Source of the DNA: Streptomyces albofaciens JCM 4342
GTDB lineage: Bacteria; Actinomycetota; Actinomycetes; Streptomycetales; Streptomycetaceae
NCBI RefSeq assembly: GCF_008634025.1
Contig: NZ_PDCM01000001.1
Coordinates: 310,001 to 374,000 of the forward strand
Direction: 5' to 3'
Length of the DNA: 64,000 nt
Shown piece after piece: positions 1-7,077 of the stretch. The position numbers and the translations under genes were made by a program. Every line of letters starts with the position of its first letter. Positions within the stretch are counted from its first letter, which is position 1. The notes under the pieces were generated by a model that was given only the letters and a program-made list of their open reading frames with translations, searched no databases and was not told the origin of the DNA.

Positions 1-30
1 ACACTGCGGTCGGTCCCACAGCGAGAAGAG

Positions 31-46
31 CGTTTCACGTGAAACA
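31..46. other. parS: parS centromere-like site (ParB binding)
   Basis: The sequence CGTTTCACGTGAAACA holds the perfect 14-base palindrome GTTTCACGTGAAAC at 32-45. This is the actinobacterial parS consensus bound by the chromosome-partitioning protein ParB. It covers the GTG start codon of the following MFS gene. In studied Streptomyces, parS copies cluster around oriC, so this copy points to an origin-proximal location. I found no second copy in the window. Confidence 0.85.
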
Positions 47-1766
47 GCCACCCACGCTGGACGATCCGCCTCCGGGCGGAGTCCCCCCGGGCCCCCCGGA
101 GGCGATGCCTGCGGAGCCGTCGGCATGGGCGCCCATGCGCCGCCGGATGTTCCGGGCGCTGTGGACGGCCCAGCTTGCGGCCAACATGGGCACCTGGATG
201 CAGACGGTCGGCGCCCAATGGCTGATGGGCGACCTCGGCGGCGGACCGCTGGAGGTGGCCCTCGTCCAGACGGCCACCACGCTGCCGGTCTTCGCGCTGG
301 TGGTACCGGCCGGCGCGCTGGGTGACATCCTCGACCAGCGGCGGCTGCTCCTCGGCGGGCAGCTGCTGATGTTCCTCGGGGCGGCCGGGCTGGCCGCCGT
401 CACCGGCGCCGACCAGGTGACCCCGACCCTGCTGCTCCTGCTCACCGCCCTCATGGGTGTGGGCGAGGCGTTCTGCATCTCCTCCTTCCAGGCCATCCAG
501 CCCGAGCTGGTCAGCAAGGAGGAGATCCCCCAGGCGGCATTGCTGAACAGCGCCAACGGCAACGTCGCGCGTGCCGCCGGACCGGCCCTGGGCGGCCTGC
601 TCATCTCGGCCGCGGGCCCGGCGGCCACGTTCGGGATCAACGCGCTGTCCTTCCTGGGCGTCATGGTCGTGCTCTACGCCTGGCGACGGCCCGCCACCCA
701 CCGGCCGCTGGGCTCGGAGCACGTACGGGGCGCGATCCGCGCGGGAGCCCGGTATGTGCGCAGGGCGCCCGAGTTCGGTGCCGTACTCGGCCGCTCCGGG
801 CTTTTCATGCTGTTCGCGGGCGGGTTGTGGGCGCTGCTCCCGGCGGTCGCGCGCGGCCCGCTGGGCATGAGTGCCGGGGGATACGGGCTGCTGCTGGGCT
901 GTGTCGGCGTGGGCGCGGTGGCCGGCGCGCTCGCGCTGCCCGCCGTACGGCCCCGTACGACGACGAACGGCCTGGTCACCGTCGCCATGGTGCTGTACGC
1001 GGCGACCATGGCGGTGATCGGCCTGGTGAACTCATCGATCGTGGCCGCGCTCGCCCTGATCGTCTCGGGCCTGGCCTGGGTGGCCGTGCTGTCCACTCTC
1101 TCCGCCTCGGCGCAGATCCTGCTCCCCGTATGGGCACGCACCCGTGCGCTCGCCTACTACCAGCTGGTCTTCATGGGCGGGCAGGCGCTGGGCGGCGTGG
1201 GCTGGGGTCTGGTGGCCGACTGGTTCGGCGTGCAGAGCGCGTTCGTGATCGCGGGCATCGGGCTGGTGCTGGCGACCGTCGCGGGCATGCGGACGATGCC
1301 GCTGCCCGCCGGGCACATCGACATGGAGCACGTCCAGCACTGGCCCGAGCCGGAGAGCATGGAGACGCCGGGCCGGAACCTCGGGCCCGTGCTGGTCATC
1401 GTGGAATGGCAGGTGGACCGGGCCAACGCGGAGGCGTTCATCCAGGCCATGCGGCCGGTCGGGCAGGCGCGGCGGCGTACCGGCGCGACGATCTGGGGCC
1501 TGTACGAGGACATGGACGACCCGACGGTCTTCCTGGAGACCTTCACCGTCGTCTCCGAACGCGAGCACCTGCGCCAGCACCTGGAACGCGGCACCAAGAA
1601 GGACCAGGAGCTGGAACTGCGCGCCCGCGGCCTGACCCGGCCGGGCACCGCCCCTCGCGTACGCCACCTGATCTGGGCGTACGCGCTCGATCGCAGCGAT
1701 GAGCTGTCGGATCACGACGGGGGGATGACGGCGAACGACGGGGAACTGTCGGCCCACCGGCACTGA
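39..1766 (+). CDS. MFS exporter with C-terminal monooxygenase-like domain (MFS_3/EntS-like)
   Basis: A 575-residue transporter of the MFS_3 (transmembrane secretion effector, PF05977) type. Residues about 35-430 contain about twelve hydrophobic segments. Residues about 430-575 form a soluble ferredoxin-like tail (VIVEWQVDRANAEAFIQAM), which is usual in this family. It probably exports a small molecule by proton antiport; the substrate cannot be read from sequence. I chose GTG at 39, preceded by GAGAAGAG with 9-base spacing. ATG at 105 is in frame but its GGAGG lies only 2 bases away. The start codon lies inside the parS palindrome, so ParB occupancy could affect expression (inference). The TGA stop falls in the first unit of the following 43-bp repeat array. 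Confidence 0.85.
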   Translation: MKQPPTLDDPPPGGVPPGPPEAMPAEPSAWAPMRRRMFRALWTAQLAANMGTWMQTVGAQWLMGDLGGGPLEVALVQTATTLPVFALVVPAGALGDILDQRRLLLGGQLLMFLGAAGLAAVTGADQVTPTLLLLLTALMGVGEAFCISSFQAIQPELVSKEEIPQAALLNSANGNVARAAGPALGGLLISAAGPAATFGINALSFLGVMVVLYAWRRPATHRPLGSEHVRGAIRAGARYVRRAPEFGAVLGRSGLFMLFAGGLWALLPAVARGPLGMSAGGYGLLLGCVGVGAVAGALALPAVRPRTTTNGLVTVAMVLYAATMAVIGLVNSSIVAALALIVSGLAWVAVLSTLSASAQILLPVWARTRALAYYQLVFMGGQALGGVGWGLVADWFGVQSAFVIAGIGLVLATVAGMRTMPLPAGHIDMEHVQHWPEPESMETPGRNLGPVLVIVEWQVDRANAEAFIQAMRPVGQARRRTGATIWGLYEDMDDPTVFLETFTVVSEREHLRQHLERGTKKDQELELRARGLTRPGTAPRVRHLIWAYALDRSDELSDHDGGMTANDGELSAHRH

Positions 1767-2016
1767 AGGGGCGGGCAAGGCTGTCGGCCCGCCGCCACGA
1801 AGGGGCGGTACGGGCACGTAGGTCTGTCGGCCCGCCGACATGAAGGGGCGGTACAGGCCCGTAGGTCTGTCGGTCCGCCGGCATGAAGGGGCGGTACAGG
1901 CCCATAGGTCTGTCGGCCCGCCGACATGAAGGGGCGGGCAAGGCACGCAGGGCTGTCAGCCCATCGGCGCTGAAGGGCGGTACAGGCACACAGGACTGCC
2001 GCCCACCAGGGCCTGA
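1746..2016. repeat. 43-bp imperfect tandem repeat array (about 6-7 units)
   Basis: Units begin with CTGTCGGCCCGCCG at 1746, 1781, 1824, 1867, 1910, 1953 and 1996. The five central units are exactly 43 bp apart. The first is 35 bp and the last is degenerate. A typical unit continues through GAAGGGGCGGTACAGGCCC. The stop codon of the upstream MFS gene is in unit 1. Because 43 is not a multiple of three, the frame shifts each unit, so the open frames across the array are not coding. There are no unique spacers, so it is not a CRISPR array. The array fills the gap to the GntR gene apart from the last 80 bases. Confidence 0.85.
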
Positions 2017-2085
2017 CGGCCCCGTCCCCCCTCCCCGCCCGTCCCGAATACTGGACCACCCTGCCCGACGCATACGTGTTGTATC

Positions 2086-2091
2086 TATGCT
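2086..2091 (+). promoter_or_regulatory. -10 element of probable leaderless promoter for GntR gene
   Basis: TATGCT (TANNNT type) ends 6 bases before ATG 2098 and there is no Shine-Dalgarno sequence, as expected when transcription starts at the A of the start codon. An ATAC-N5-GTAT inverted repeat at 2072-2084 just upstream could be the autoregulatory operator. No good -35 is visible. Confidence 0.45.
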
Positions 2092-2097
2092 GTGCGC

Positions 2098-2787
2098 ATG
2101 CCATCAGCCGCCGCTCCGGTCACAGTCGTCCCGGAATCTCCCACCCCCGCGAAAACCCCGCCCGCCGCCGAGCGCGTCTACGCGTACGTCAAGCAAGCCG
2201 TACTGGAACGGCGCTACGAGGGCGGCATGCTGCTCACCGAAGGCGAGCTGGCCGAGGCCGTAGGCGTGTCCCGCACGCCCGTACGGGAAGCGCTGCTGCG
2301 CCTTGAGGTCGAGGGGCTGATGAAGCTCTACCCGAAGAAGGGCGCCATGGTCCTGCCGGTCTCCGCGCAGGAGATCGCGGACGTCGTGGAGACCCGCCTG
2401 CTGGTCGAGGAGCACGCGGCCCGCAAGGCCGTGCCGGCCCCGCCCGCGCTCATCACCGAGCTGGAGGAGCAGCTCGCGAAGATGGAGGAGCTGGCCGCCT
2501 CCGGCGACCTCGCCGCCGTCTCCGTCGCCGACCGCTGCTTCCACGCGGCGATCGTGCGCAGCGCGGGCAACCGGATCCTGGACCGGCTGTACGAGCAGCT
2601 GCGCGACCGGCAGCTGCGGATGGGCGTCGCCGTGATGCACGCCAATCCGGACCGGATCGCGAAGAACATCGCCGAGCACGGGGAGATCCTGCGGGCGCTG
2701 CGCGCCGGGGACGCGGACGCGGCCGTGGACGCCGTGCACCGCCACGTCAGCTGGGTGCGGAACCTGGCCCAGGGAGACGTCCGATGA
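2098..2787 (+). CDS. GntR-family regulator, FadR/FCD subfamily
   Basis: About 229 residues. An N-terminal winged helix-turn-helix (helix region VGVSRTPVREALLRLEVEG, roughly residues 55-75) is followed by an all-helical FCD ligand-binding domain (about 90-225) with acidic and His residues typical of metal/carboxylate sensing. It probably represses its own operon, with relief by a small organic acid (family knowledge; ligand unknown). GTG at 2092 is also possible, but ATG at 2098 fits the leaderless promoter. The TGA stop overlaps the ATG of the downstream MFS gene (ATGA), so the pair is translationally coupled and the regulator likely controls that transporter. Confidence 0.88.
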   Translation: MPSAAAPVTVVPESPTPAKTPPAAERVYAYVKQAVLERRYEGGMLLTEGELAEAVGVSRTPVREALLRLEVEGLMKLYPKKGAMVLPVSAQEIADVVETRLLVEEHAARKAVPAPPALITELEEQLAKMEELAASGDLAAVSVADRCFHAAIVRSAGNRILDRLYEQLRDRQLRMGVAVMHANPDRIAKNIAEHGEILRALRAGDADAAVDAVHRHVSWVRNLAQGDVR

Positions 2788-4103
2788 GCGGCTCCACCAC
2801 GAGTCAGGGCGCCCTCCTCCCCGGCGACCCGCCCGGCGGCCGCAAGGCCATGGCGGTCTGGGGCATCGGCGTCGCCGTCTACTTCGTGGCGATCACCTAC
2901 CGTACGAGCCTCGGCGTGGCCGGACTGGACGCGGCGGATCGTTTCCACATCAACGCTTCCGCCCTCTCCACCTTCTCCATCCTCCAACTGCTCGTCTACG
3001 CGGGCATGCAGATACCCGTCGGCCTGCTGGTCGACCGGCTCGGCACCAAGAAGGTGCTGATCCTGGGCGTGGTGCTGTACACCGTCGGCCAGTTCGGCTT
3101 CGCGCTGTCCGAGTCCTACGCCATGGCGCTGGGCTCGCGGGCGCTGCTCGGGTGCGGTGACGCGATGACGTTCATCAGCGTGCTGCGCCTGGGCGCGCGC
3201 TGGTTCCCGGCCCGGCGCGGCCCGCTGATAGCCCAGATCGCCGCCCTCATCGGGATGGCGGGCAACCTCGTCTCCACCCTGGTCCTCGCCCGGCTGCTGC
3301 ACACCTTCGGCTGGACCCCGACCTTCGCGGCCAGCGCGCTGGGCGGCATCGTCGTACTCGTCCTGGTGCTGGCCTTCCTCAAGGACCACCCCCAGGGTTA
3401 CGAGCCCGCCCCGGCGCCCGCCACACACACCGGCGCCGCGTTCGTCCGCCGCCAGATAGCCGACGCCTGGCGCGAGCCGGGCACCCGGCTGGGCATGTGG
3501 GTGCACTTCACCACCCAGTTCCCGGCGATGGTCTTCCTGCTGCTGTGGGGCCTGCCGTTCCTCGTCGAGGCCCAGGGCCTGACGCGCGGTGAGGCGGGCG
3601 AACTGCTCACCCTCGTCGTCCTGTCCAACATGGTCGTCGGCCTGGTCTACGGACAGGTCATCGCCCGCCACCACGCCGCCCGTACGCCGCTGGCGCTCGG
3701 CACCGTCGCCGTGACCGCCCTGCTGTGGGCGGCCACGCTGGCCTGGCCGGCCGACCACGCGCCCGTATGGCTGCTGATCGTGCTGTGCACGGTGCTCGGC
3801 GCCTGCGGTCCCGCTTCGATGATCGGCTTCGACTTCGCCCGCCCGGCCAACCCGCCGGAGCGCCAGGGCACCGCCTCCGGCATCGTCAACATGGGCGGCT
3901 TCACGGCCTCGATGACGACGCTGCTGGCGATCGGCGTCCTGCTGGACGCCACCGGCGACAACTACCGCGTCGCGTTCGTCTCGGTCTTCGTCCTCCAGGC
4001 GCTCGGCGTCACCCAGATCCTGCGGCTGCGCGGGCGGGCGCACCGGCGGGAGCGGGAACGCCTGGTGACGAGCCGGGTGGAGGCGGTGCACGTACCGGCG
4101 TAA
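2784..4103 (+). CDS. MFS transporter
   Basis: 439 residues with about twelve hydrophobic segments and the MFS loop 2-3 signature (GLLVDRLGTKKVLILG). It resembles anion or sugar-phosphate symporters of the MFS_1 family. The preceding GntR/FCD regulator suggests uptake of a carboxylate-type nutrient (inference). ATG at 2784 overlaps the regulator stop by 4 bases, so it depends on upstream translation. The C-terminal codons (VHVPA, stop TAA 4101-4103) lie inside the first unit of a 25-bp tandem array, so the repeats may have supplied the present C terminus. Confidence 0.87.
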   Translation: MSGSTTSQGALLPGDPPGGRKAMAVWGIGVAVYFVAITYRTSLGVAGLDAADRFHINASALSTFSILQLLVYAGMQIPVGLLVDRLGTKKVLILGVVLYTVGQFGFALSESYAMALGSRALLGCGDAMTFISVLRLGARWFPARRGPLIAQIAALIGMAGNLVSTLVLARLLHTFGWTPTFAASALGGIVVLVLVLAFLKDHPQGYEPAPAPATHTGAAFVRRQIADAWREPGTRLGMWVHFTTQFPAMVFLLLWGLPFLVEAQGLTRGEAGELLTLVVLSNMVVGLVYGQVIARHHAARTPLALGTVAVTALLWAATLAWPADHAPVWLLIVLCTVLGACGPASMIGFDFARPANPPERQGTASGIVNMGGFTASMTTLLAIGVLLDATGDNYRVAFVSVFVLQALGVTQILRLRGRAHRRERERLVTSRVEAVHVPA

Positions 4104-4256
4104 CAAGGCAGCGCGCGTACCGACGTAACAGGGCACCGCACCTACCGGCGTAACGCGACAGTGCACGTACCGGAGTAACAGGGCAGCGCGCATACCGGCA
4201 TAACAGAGCAGTGCACGTACCGGCGTAACAGGACAGCGCACATACCGGTGTGCCGG
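4086..4256. repeat. 25-bp tandem repeat array (6 full units plus a partial)
   Basis: Units start at 4086, 4111, 4136, 4161, 4186 and 4211, exactly 25 bp apart, with a partial unit from 4236. The core is GTACCGGCGTAACAGGGCA. Leaders GTGCAC and GCGCRC partly alternate (units 1, 4, 6 versus 2, 5, 7), suggesting growth by a 50-bp double unit. Every unit carries a TAA, and the first is the stop codon of the upstream MFS gene. The array ends 34 bp before the convergent gene's stop. No spacers and no coding potential. Confidence 0.9.
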
Positions 4257-4289
4257 GGCGGCCGGAGCCGGCAGCGCGCGGCGGCGGCC

Positions 4290-5114
4290 CTACGGCGTGA
4301 TCGCGAAGCGCTCCAGGATCGCCTCCGCCAGCGCCCGCTCGCCGTCGATCTTGACCTGGTCGGCGACGGCGGCGGGCCGCACCCGGCCGCAGGCCAGCCG
4401 GAAGAACGTCTCCCAGTCCATGGAGAGCGTCACGGCCGGGCCGAGCGGGACGCTCTCGTCGATCGAGCCGTTGCCCTGCGCGTCGATCCGGACCGTCCGC
4501 ATGAACTCCAGCGCGCCGCTCACATCGAAGACGACGGCCGAACCGGCGGGCGCGCCCGCGTGCTTGGCGACCACCTTCGGCAGCGCGAGCAGCAGCAGGT
4601 CGCGGGTGAGCTGCGCGCCGGGCGAGTCGAGATTGCCGGGCACGGTCAGCGCGTGGCGCAGGTCCTGTTCGTGGACCCATACGTCGAACGCCCGCTGCCG
4701 CAGGGCGTACGCCAGCGTGCGGTCCTCGCCGAGCGGGGTGCGCATCACCGTCTCGGGGTCACGGGTCTCGTTGCGCAGCGACCGCGCGCGACGGATGATC
4801 ATGTACTCCAGCTCGGCGGTCATCTCCGGGCCGGTGTGGTGCCGCCGGACGTCCACCTGGAGCTCCATCCGGCGGGCGAAATCCGTACGTACGTGATAGA
4901 GGTCGCGCGGCAGGGAGTGGATGGGCCGGGGGTCCCCGAGCATCTCGCTCTCCAGGCCGATGATGTGCGAGACGATGTCGCGCACGGACCACCCCGGAAG
5001 GTCCGTCGCCCGGTTCCACTCGCCTTCGACCAGTGGCTTGACCAGCTCGGATATCGCTTCGATGGAGTGCGTCCAGGCGTCGATTGAGGGCTGCAGGCTG
5101 GGATGGACGGTCAC
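4290..5114 (-). CDS. Mycothiol-dependent maleylpyruvate isomerase-family protein (DinB fold)
   Basis: 274 residues. The N-terminal DinB/MDMPI_N four-helix domain carries LPGWSVRDIVSHIIGLE with putative metal ligand His50, and a second ligand segment WVHEQDLRHAL (His148, Glu149, Asp151, His154). An SCP2-like C-terminal domain follows (about 180-270). Relatives are mycothiol-dependent isomerases or thiol transferases of actinobacteria; the exact substrate is unknown. The start is GTG at 5114 with GAGGGG 5 bases upstream. It is transcribed divergently from the nitrilase-family gene. TAACTT around 5145-5155 on the minus strand may be its -10. Confidence 0.85.
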   Translation of the reverse strand: MTVHPSLQPSIDAWTHSIEAISELVKPLVEGEWNRATDLPGWSVRDIVSHIIGLESEMLGDPRPIHSLPRDLYHVRTDFARRMELQVDVRRHHTGPEMTAELEYMIIRRARSLRNETRDPETVMRTPLGEDRTLAYALRQRAFDVWVHEQDLRHALTVPGNLDSPGAQLTRDLLLLALPKVVAKHAGAPAGSAVVFDVSGALEFMRTVRIDAQGNGSIDESVPLGPAVTLSMDWETFFRLACGRVRPAAVADQVKIDGERALAEAILERFAITP

Positions 5115-5257
5115 GGAACCCCTCGGACGGTCGTACGCGGGCTGCTGTCTGTGCAGTTAAGTTACGCTGCGCACGGGCACCCCGGCAGTGCTTTCGGGTG
5201 ACCATCGTAGGTCGATTTTTGACGGCGAACCGGCTCGAATGCTTAGGCGGTGGTACT

Positions 5258-6046
5258 GTGCGCGCTTCACTGATCCAGCTTCACGTGGACACGGCGGAAC
5301 CGGTCAACGCACGTCGCGAGCGGGCCGGTTCGCTGGTCCGCGAGCGCGCGACCAGCGATCTCGTTGTCCTCCCCGAGCTGTGGCCGGTCGGCGCCTTCGC
5401 GTTCGAGACGTTCGCCGACCAGGCGGAACCGCTCGAAGGCCCCACGTACCAGGCGATGTCCGAAGCCGCCCGGGACGCTGCCGTCTGGCTGCACGCCGGC
5501 TCCTTCGTGGAGCACTCCCCCGACGGCACCCTCTACAACACCTCCCTCGTCTTCTCCCCCGACGGACGGCTCGCCGCTTCCTACCGGAAGATCCACCGCT
5601 TCGGCTTCGACAAGGGCGAAGCGGTCCTGATGGGCGCCGGCGACAAGCCCGTCACCGTCCCGCTCCCCGACACCACCCTCGGCCTGGCCACCTGCTACGA
5701 CCTGCGCTTCCCCGAACTCTTCCGCCAGTTGGTGGACGCCGGCGCACAGACCCTCGTCATCCCCGCCGGCTGGCCCGCCCGCCGCCGCGCCCACTGGTCG
5801 CTGCTGGCCCGCGCCCGCGCGGTGGAGAACCAGAGCTACGTACTGGCCTGCGGCACCGCGGGCACGAACGGCGGCGTCGAGCAGGCCGGCCACAGCGTCG
5901 CCGTGGACCCGTGGGGCGAGGTGCTGGCGGAGGCCGGCCCGTACGAGGAAGTGCTGACCGTGGAGCTGGATCCGGCCAAGGTGAGCAAGACCCGCGCCGA
6001 CTTCCCGGCGCTGCGCGACCGGGTACTGGGCCTGGCGACTCCGTGA
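5258..6046 (+). CDS. Carbon-nitrogen hydrolase (nitrilase superfamily, omega-amidase-like)
   Basis: 262 residues with the full nitrilase-superfamily triad: Glu40 (VVLPELWPVG), Lys111 (YRKIHRFGF) and Cys146 (GLATCYDLRFPELF). It is expected to be a cytosolic omega-amidase or ureidopropionase-like amide hydrolase; the substrate is not fixed by sequence. The open frame continues upstream to 5084, but homology starts at VRASLIQL. GTG 5258 has AGGCGG 7 bases upstream. TTGACG at about 5218 with TTAGGC near 5243 is a weak promoter candidate. The neighbouring MDMPI gene is divergent. Confidence 0.9.
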   Translation: MRASLIQLHVDTAEPVNARRERAGSLVRERATSDLVVLPELWPVGAFAFETFADQAEPLEGPTYQAMSEAARDAAVWLHAGSFVEHSPDGTLYNTSLVFSPDGRLAASYRKIHRFGFDKGEAVLMGAGDKPVTVPLPDTTLGLATCYDLRFPELFRQLVDAGAQTLVIPAGWPARRRAHWSLLARARAVENQSYVLACGTAGTNGGVEQAGHSVAVDPWGEVLAEAGPYEEVLTVELDPAKVSKTRADFPALRDRVLGLATP

Positions 6047-6097
6047 CCGTGCGGGTCCGGGCGTGGCGCCCCCTTAACCGTATGCCGGCGCCGGGCC

Positions 6098-6592
6098 TCA
6101 GCCCTCCCCCCGCTCCCGCTCCGCCAGCCGGATCACACCCACCGCGACGGCGATGAGCAGCGGGGGATCGGCGTCCTCCCGCACCACCTGCACCGCGTAG
6201 GCGTCCCGTACGGACAGCCAGCGGCGCGAGATGTCGGCCAGCAGTTCGCCGTCGTACTCGACGGCGAACTCGCGGTCCAGGATCTTGCCGCTGACATCCA
6301 GCTCGGTGCCGTCCACCAGTTCCACGCGGTAGTGGTTGCGCAGCAGCGACAGCCGCTTGCGCCGGATGGTGGCCAGCGGCCGGTCGTCCCGCTCGATGGT
6401 CATGGTGTCGCGCAGGGCGAGCCACTTCTTGCGGATGGTCACCAGGACGCGCCGCTGGGCGTCCTTCAGCTCGAAGGTCTCGCGCAGCCGCAGCGCCTTC
6501 CCGTCGACGAGATAAACGTGCCGCCCGTGTTCATCATCGATCCAGTAATCGTCACCGATGCCGAAGATCCGGTCATGAATGAGAAACCTCAT
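6098..6592 (-). CDS. LURP-one-related (LOR) family protein
   Basis: About 164 residues with a tubby-like beta-barrel fold: MRFLIHDRIFGIGDDYWID at the N terminus, then alternating strands such as VYLVDGKALRLRETFEL and TIRKKWLALRDTMTIE, with no catalytic signature. Bacterial LOR proteins have no agreed biochemical role; phospholipid-scramblase-like or membrane association is conjecture. The start at 6592 is chosen because family members begin at this motif. ATG at 6601 (GGTGG 8 bases upstream) would add three residues. The frame extends to 6661 without family support. It converges on the nitrilase-family gene across about 50 bp. Confidence 0.8.
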   Translation of the reverse strand: MRFLIHDRIFGIGDDYWIDDEHGRHVYLVDGKALRLRETFELKDAQRRVLVTIRKKWLALRDTMTIERDDRPLATIRRKRLSLLRNHYRVELVDGTELDVSGKILDREFAVEYDGELLADISRRWLSVRDAYAVQVVREDADPPLLIAVAVGVIRLAERERGEG

Positions 6593-6820
6593 GCCGGACA
6601 TGTTCCCGGCCACCACCCGCCAGCGGCCCACACCACACCGCACCACTCCCCACCGGTCCACACCCCTCCCCTCCTCGCTCTCCTCCTCCCTCCCCTCCCC
6701 TCCCCGCCCCTCCCCGACCCGCCATCACAGGACCCGGCGGCCCGTACAGCCAGGTGACCTTCCGCTCCCCCCTCGCGGGTCCTTCACCACCCCGCGCCGC
6801 CCCGCGCGGACCATGGCCCC

Positions 6821-7009
6821 ATGGCAGAAGCGGTCACCACACGTCGGTTCACTCCCGAGGCGGGCTGTTCCCGCTGCACCACCCTCGACATGGCCCGCCG
6901 CCACGCGAAGGCCATCCACGACCGCAGCGCCGAGACGGACGCCCGCGTGCTGATCAGACAGCACATGCACAGGGATCACGGGACGGTACTGGAGGTGGGG
7001 TGGACGTGA
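6821..7009 (+). CDS. Small CxxC protein (62 aa), paralogue of the 11792 gene
   Basis: A 62-residue unrecognised protein with one CxxC pair (Cys16, Cys19) and a basic, His-containing C-terminal helix (DARVLIRQHMHRDHG). The same layout recurs at 11792-11962: CxxC, about 25 residues, then D-S-A-x-T-D-A-x-V-L-x-R-Q-H-x-R-R/D-x-H. This conservation between two loci is the main evidence that it is coding. Two Cys and two His could hold a zinc ion (inference). ATG at 6821 has no clear Shine-Dalgarno. It stands alone between the LOR gene and the thioredoxin/NHL gene. Confidence 0.65.
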   Translation: MAEAVTTRRFTPEAGCSRCTTLDMARRHAKAIHDRSAETDARVLIRQHMHRDHGTVLEVGWT

Positions 7010-7077
7010 GGGCGGCCCGGGGCCGTGTGTCGTACACCCGTGACCGCGTGTTCATGCCCAAGTGGCACCCTTGAACC

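Noticed and set aside
1543..2104. Minus-strand open frames with repeated GRQTYGPVPPL-type peptides
   Set aside because: They follow the 43-bp tandem array; the unit length is not divisible by three and the peptides merely echo the DNA repeat.
2328..4241. 637-codon minus-strand frame over the GntR and MFS genes
   Set aside because: Typical antisense shadow in GC-rich DNA: Arg/Gly/Gln-rich, no family, and both opposing genes are clear.
1746..4256. Arrays considered as CRISPR
   Set aside because: Repeats are contiguous with no unique spacers, and there are no cas genes.
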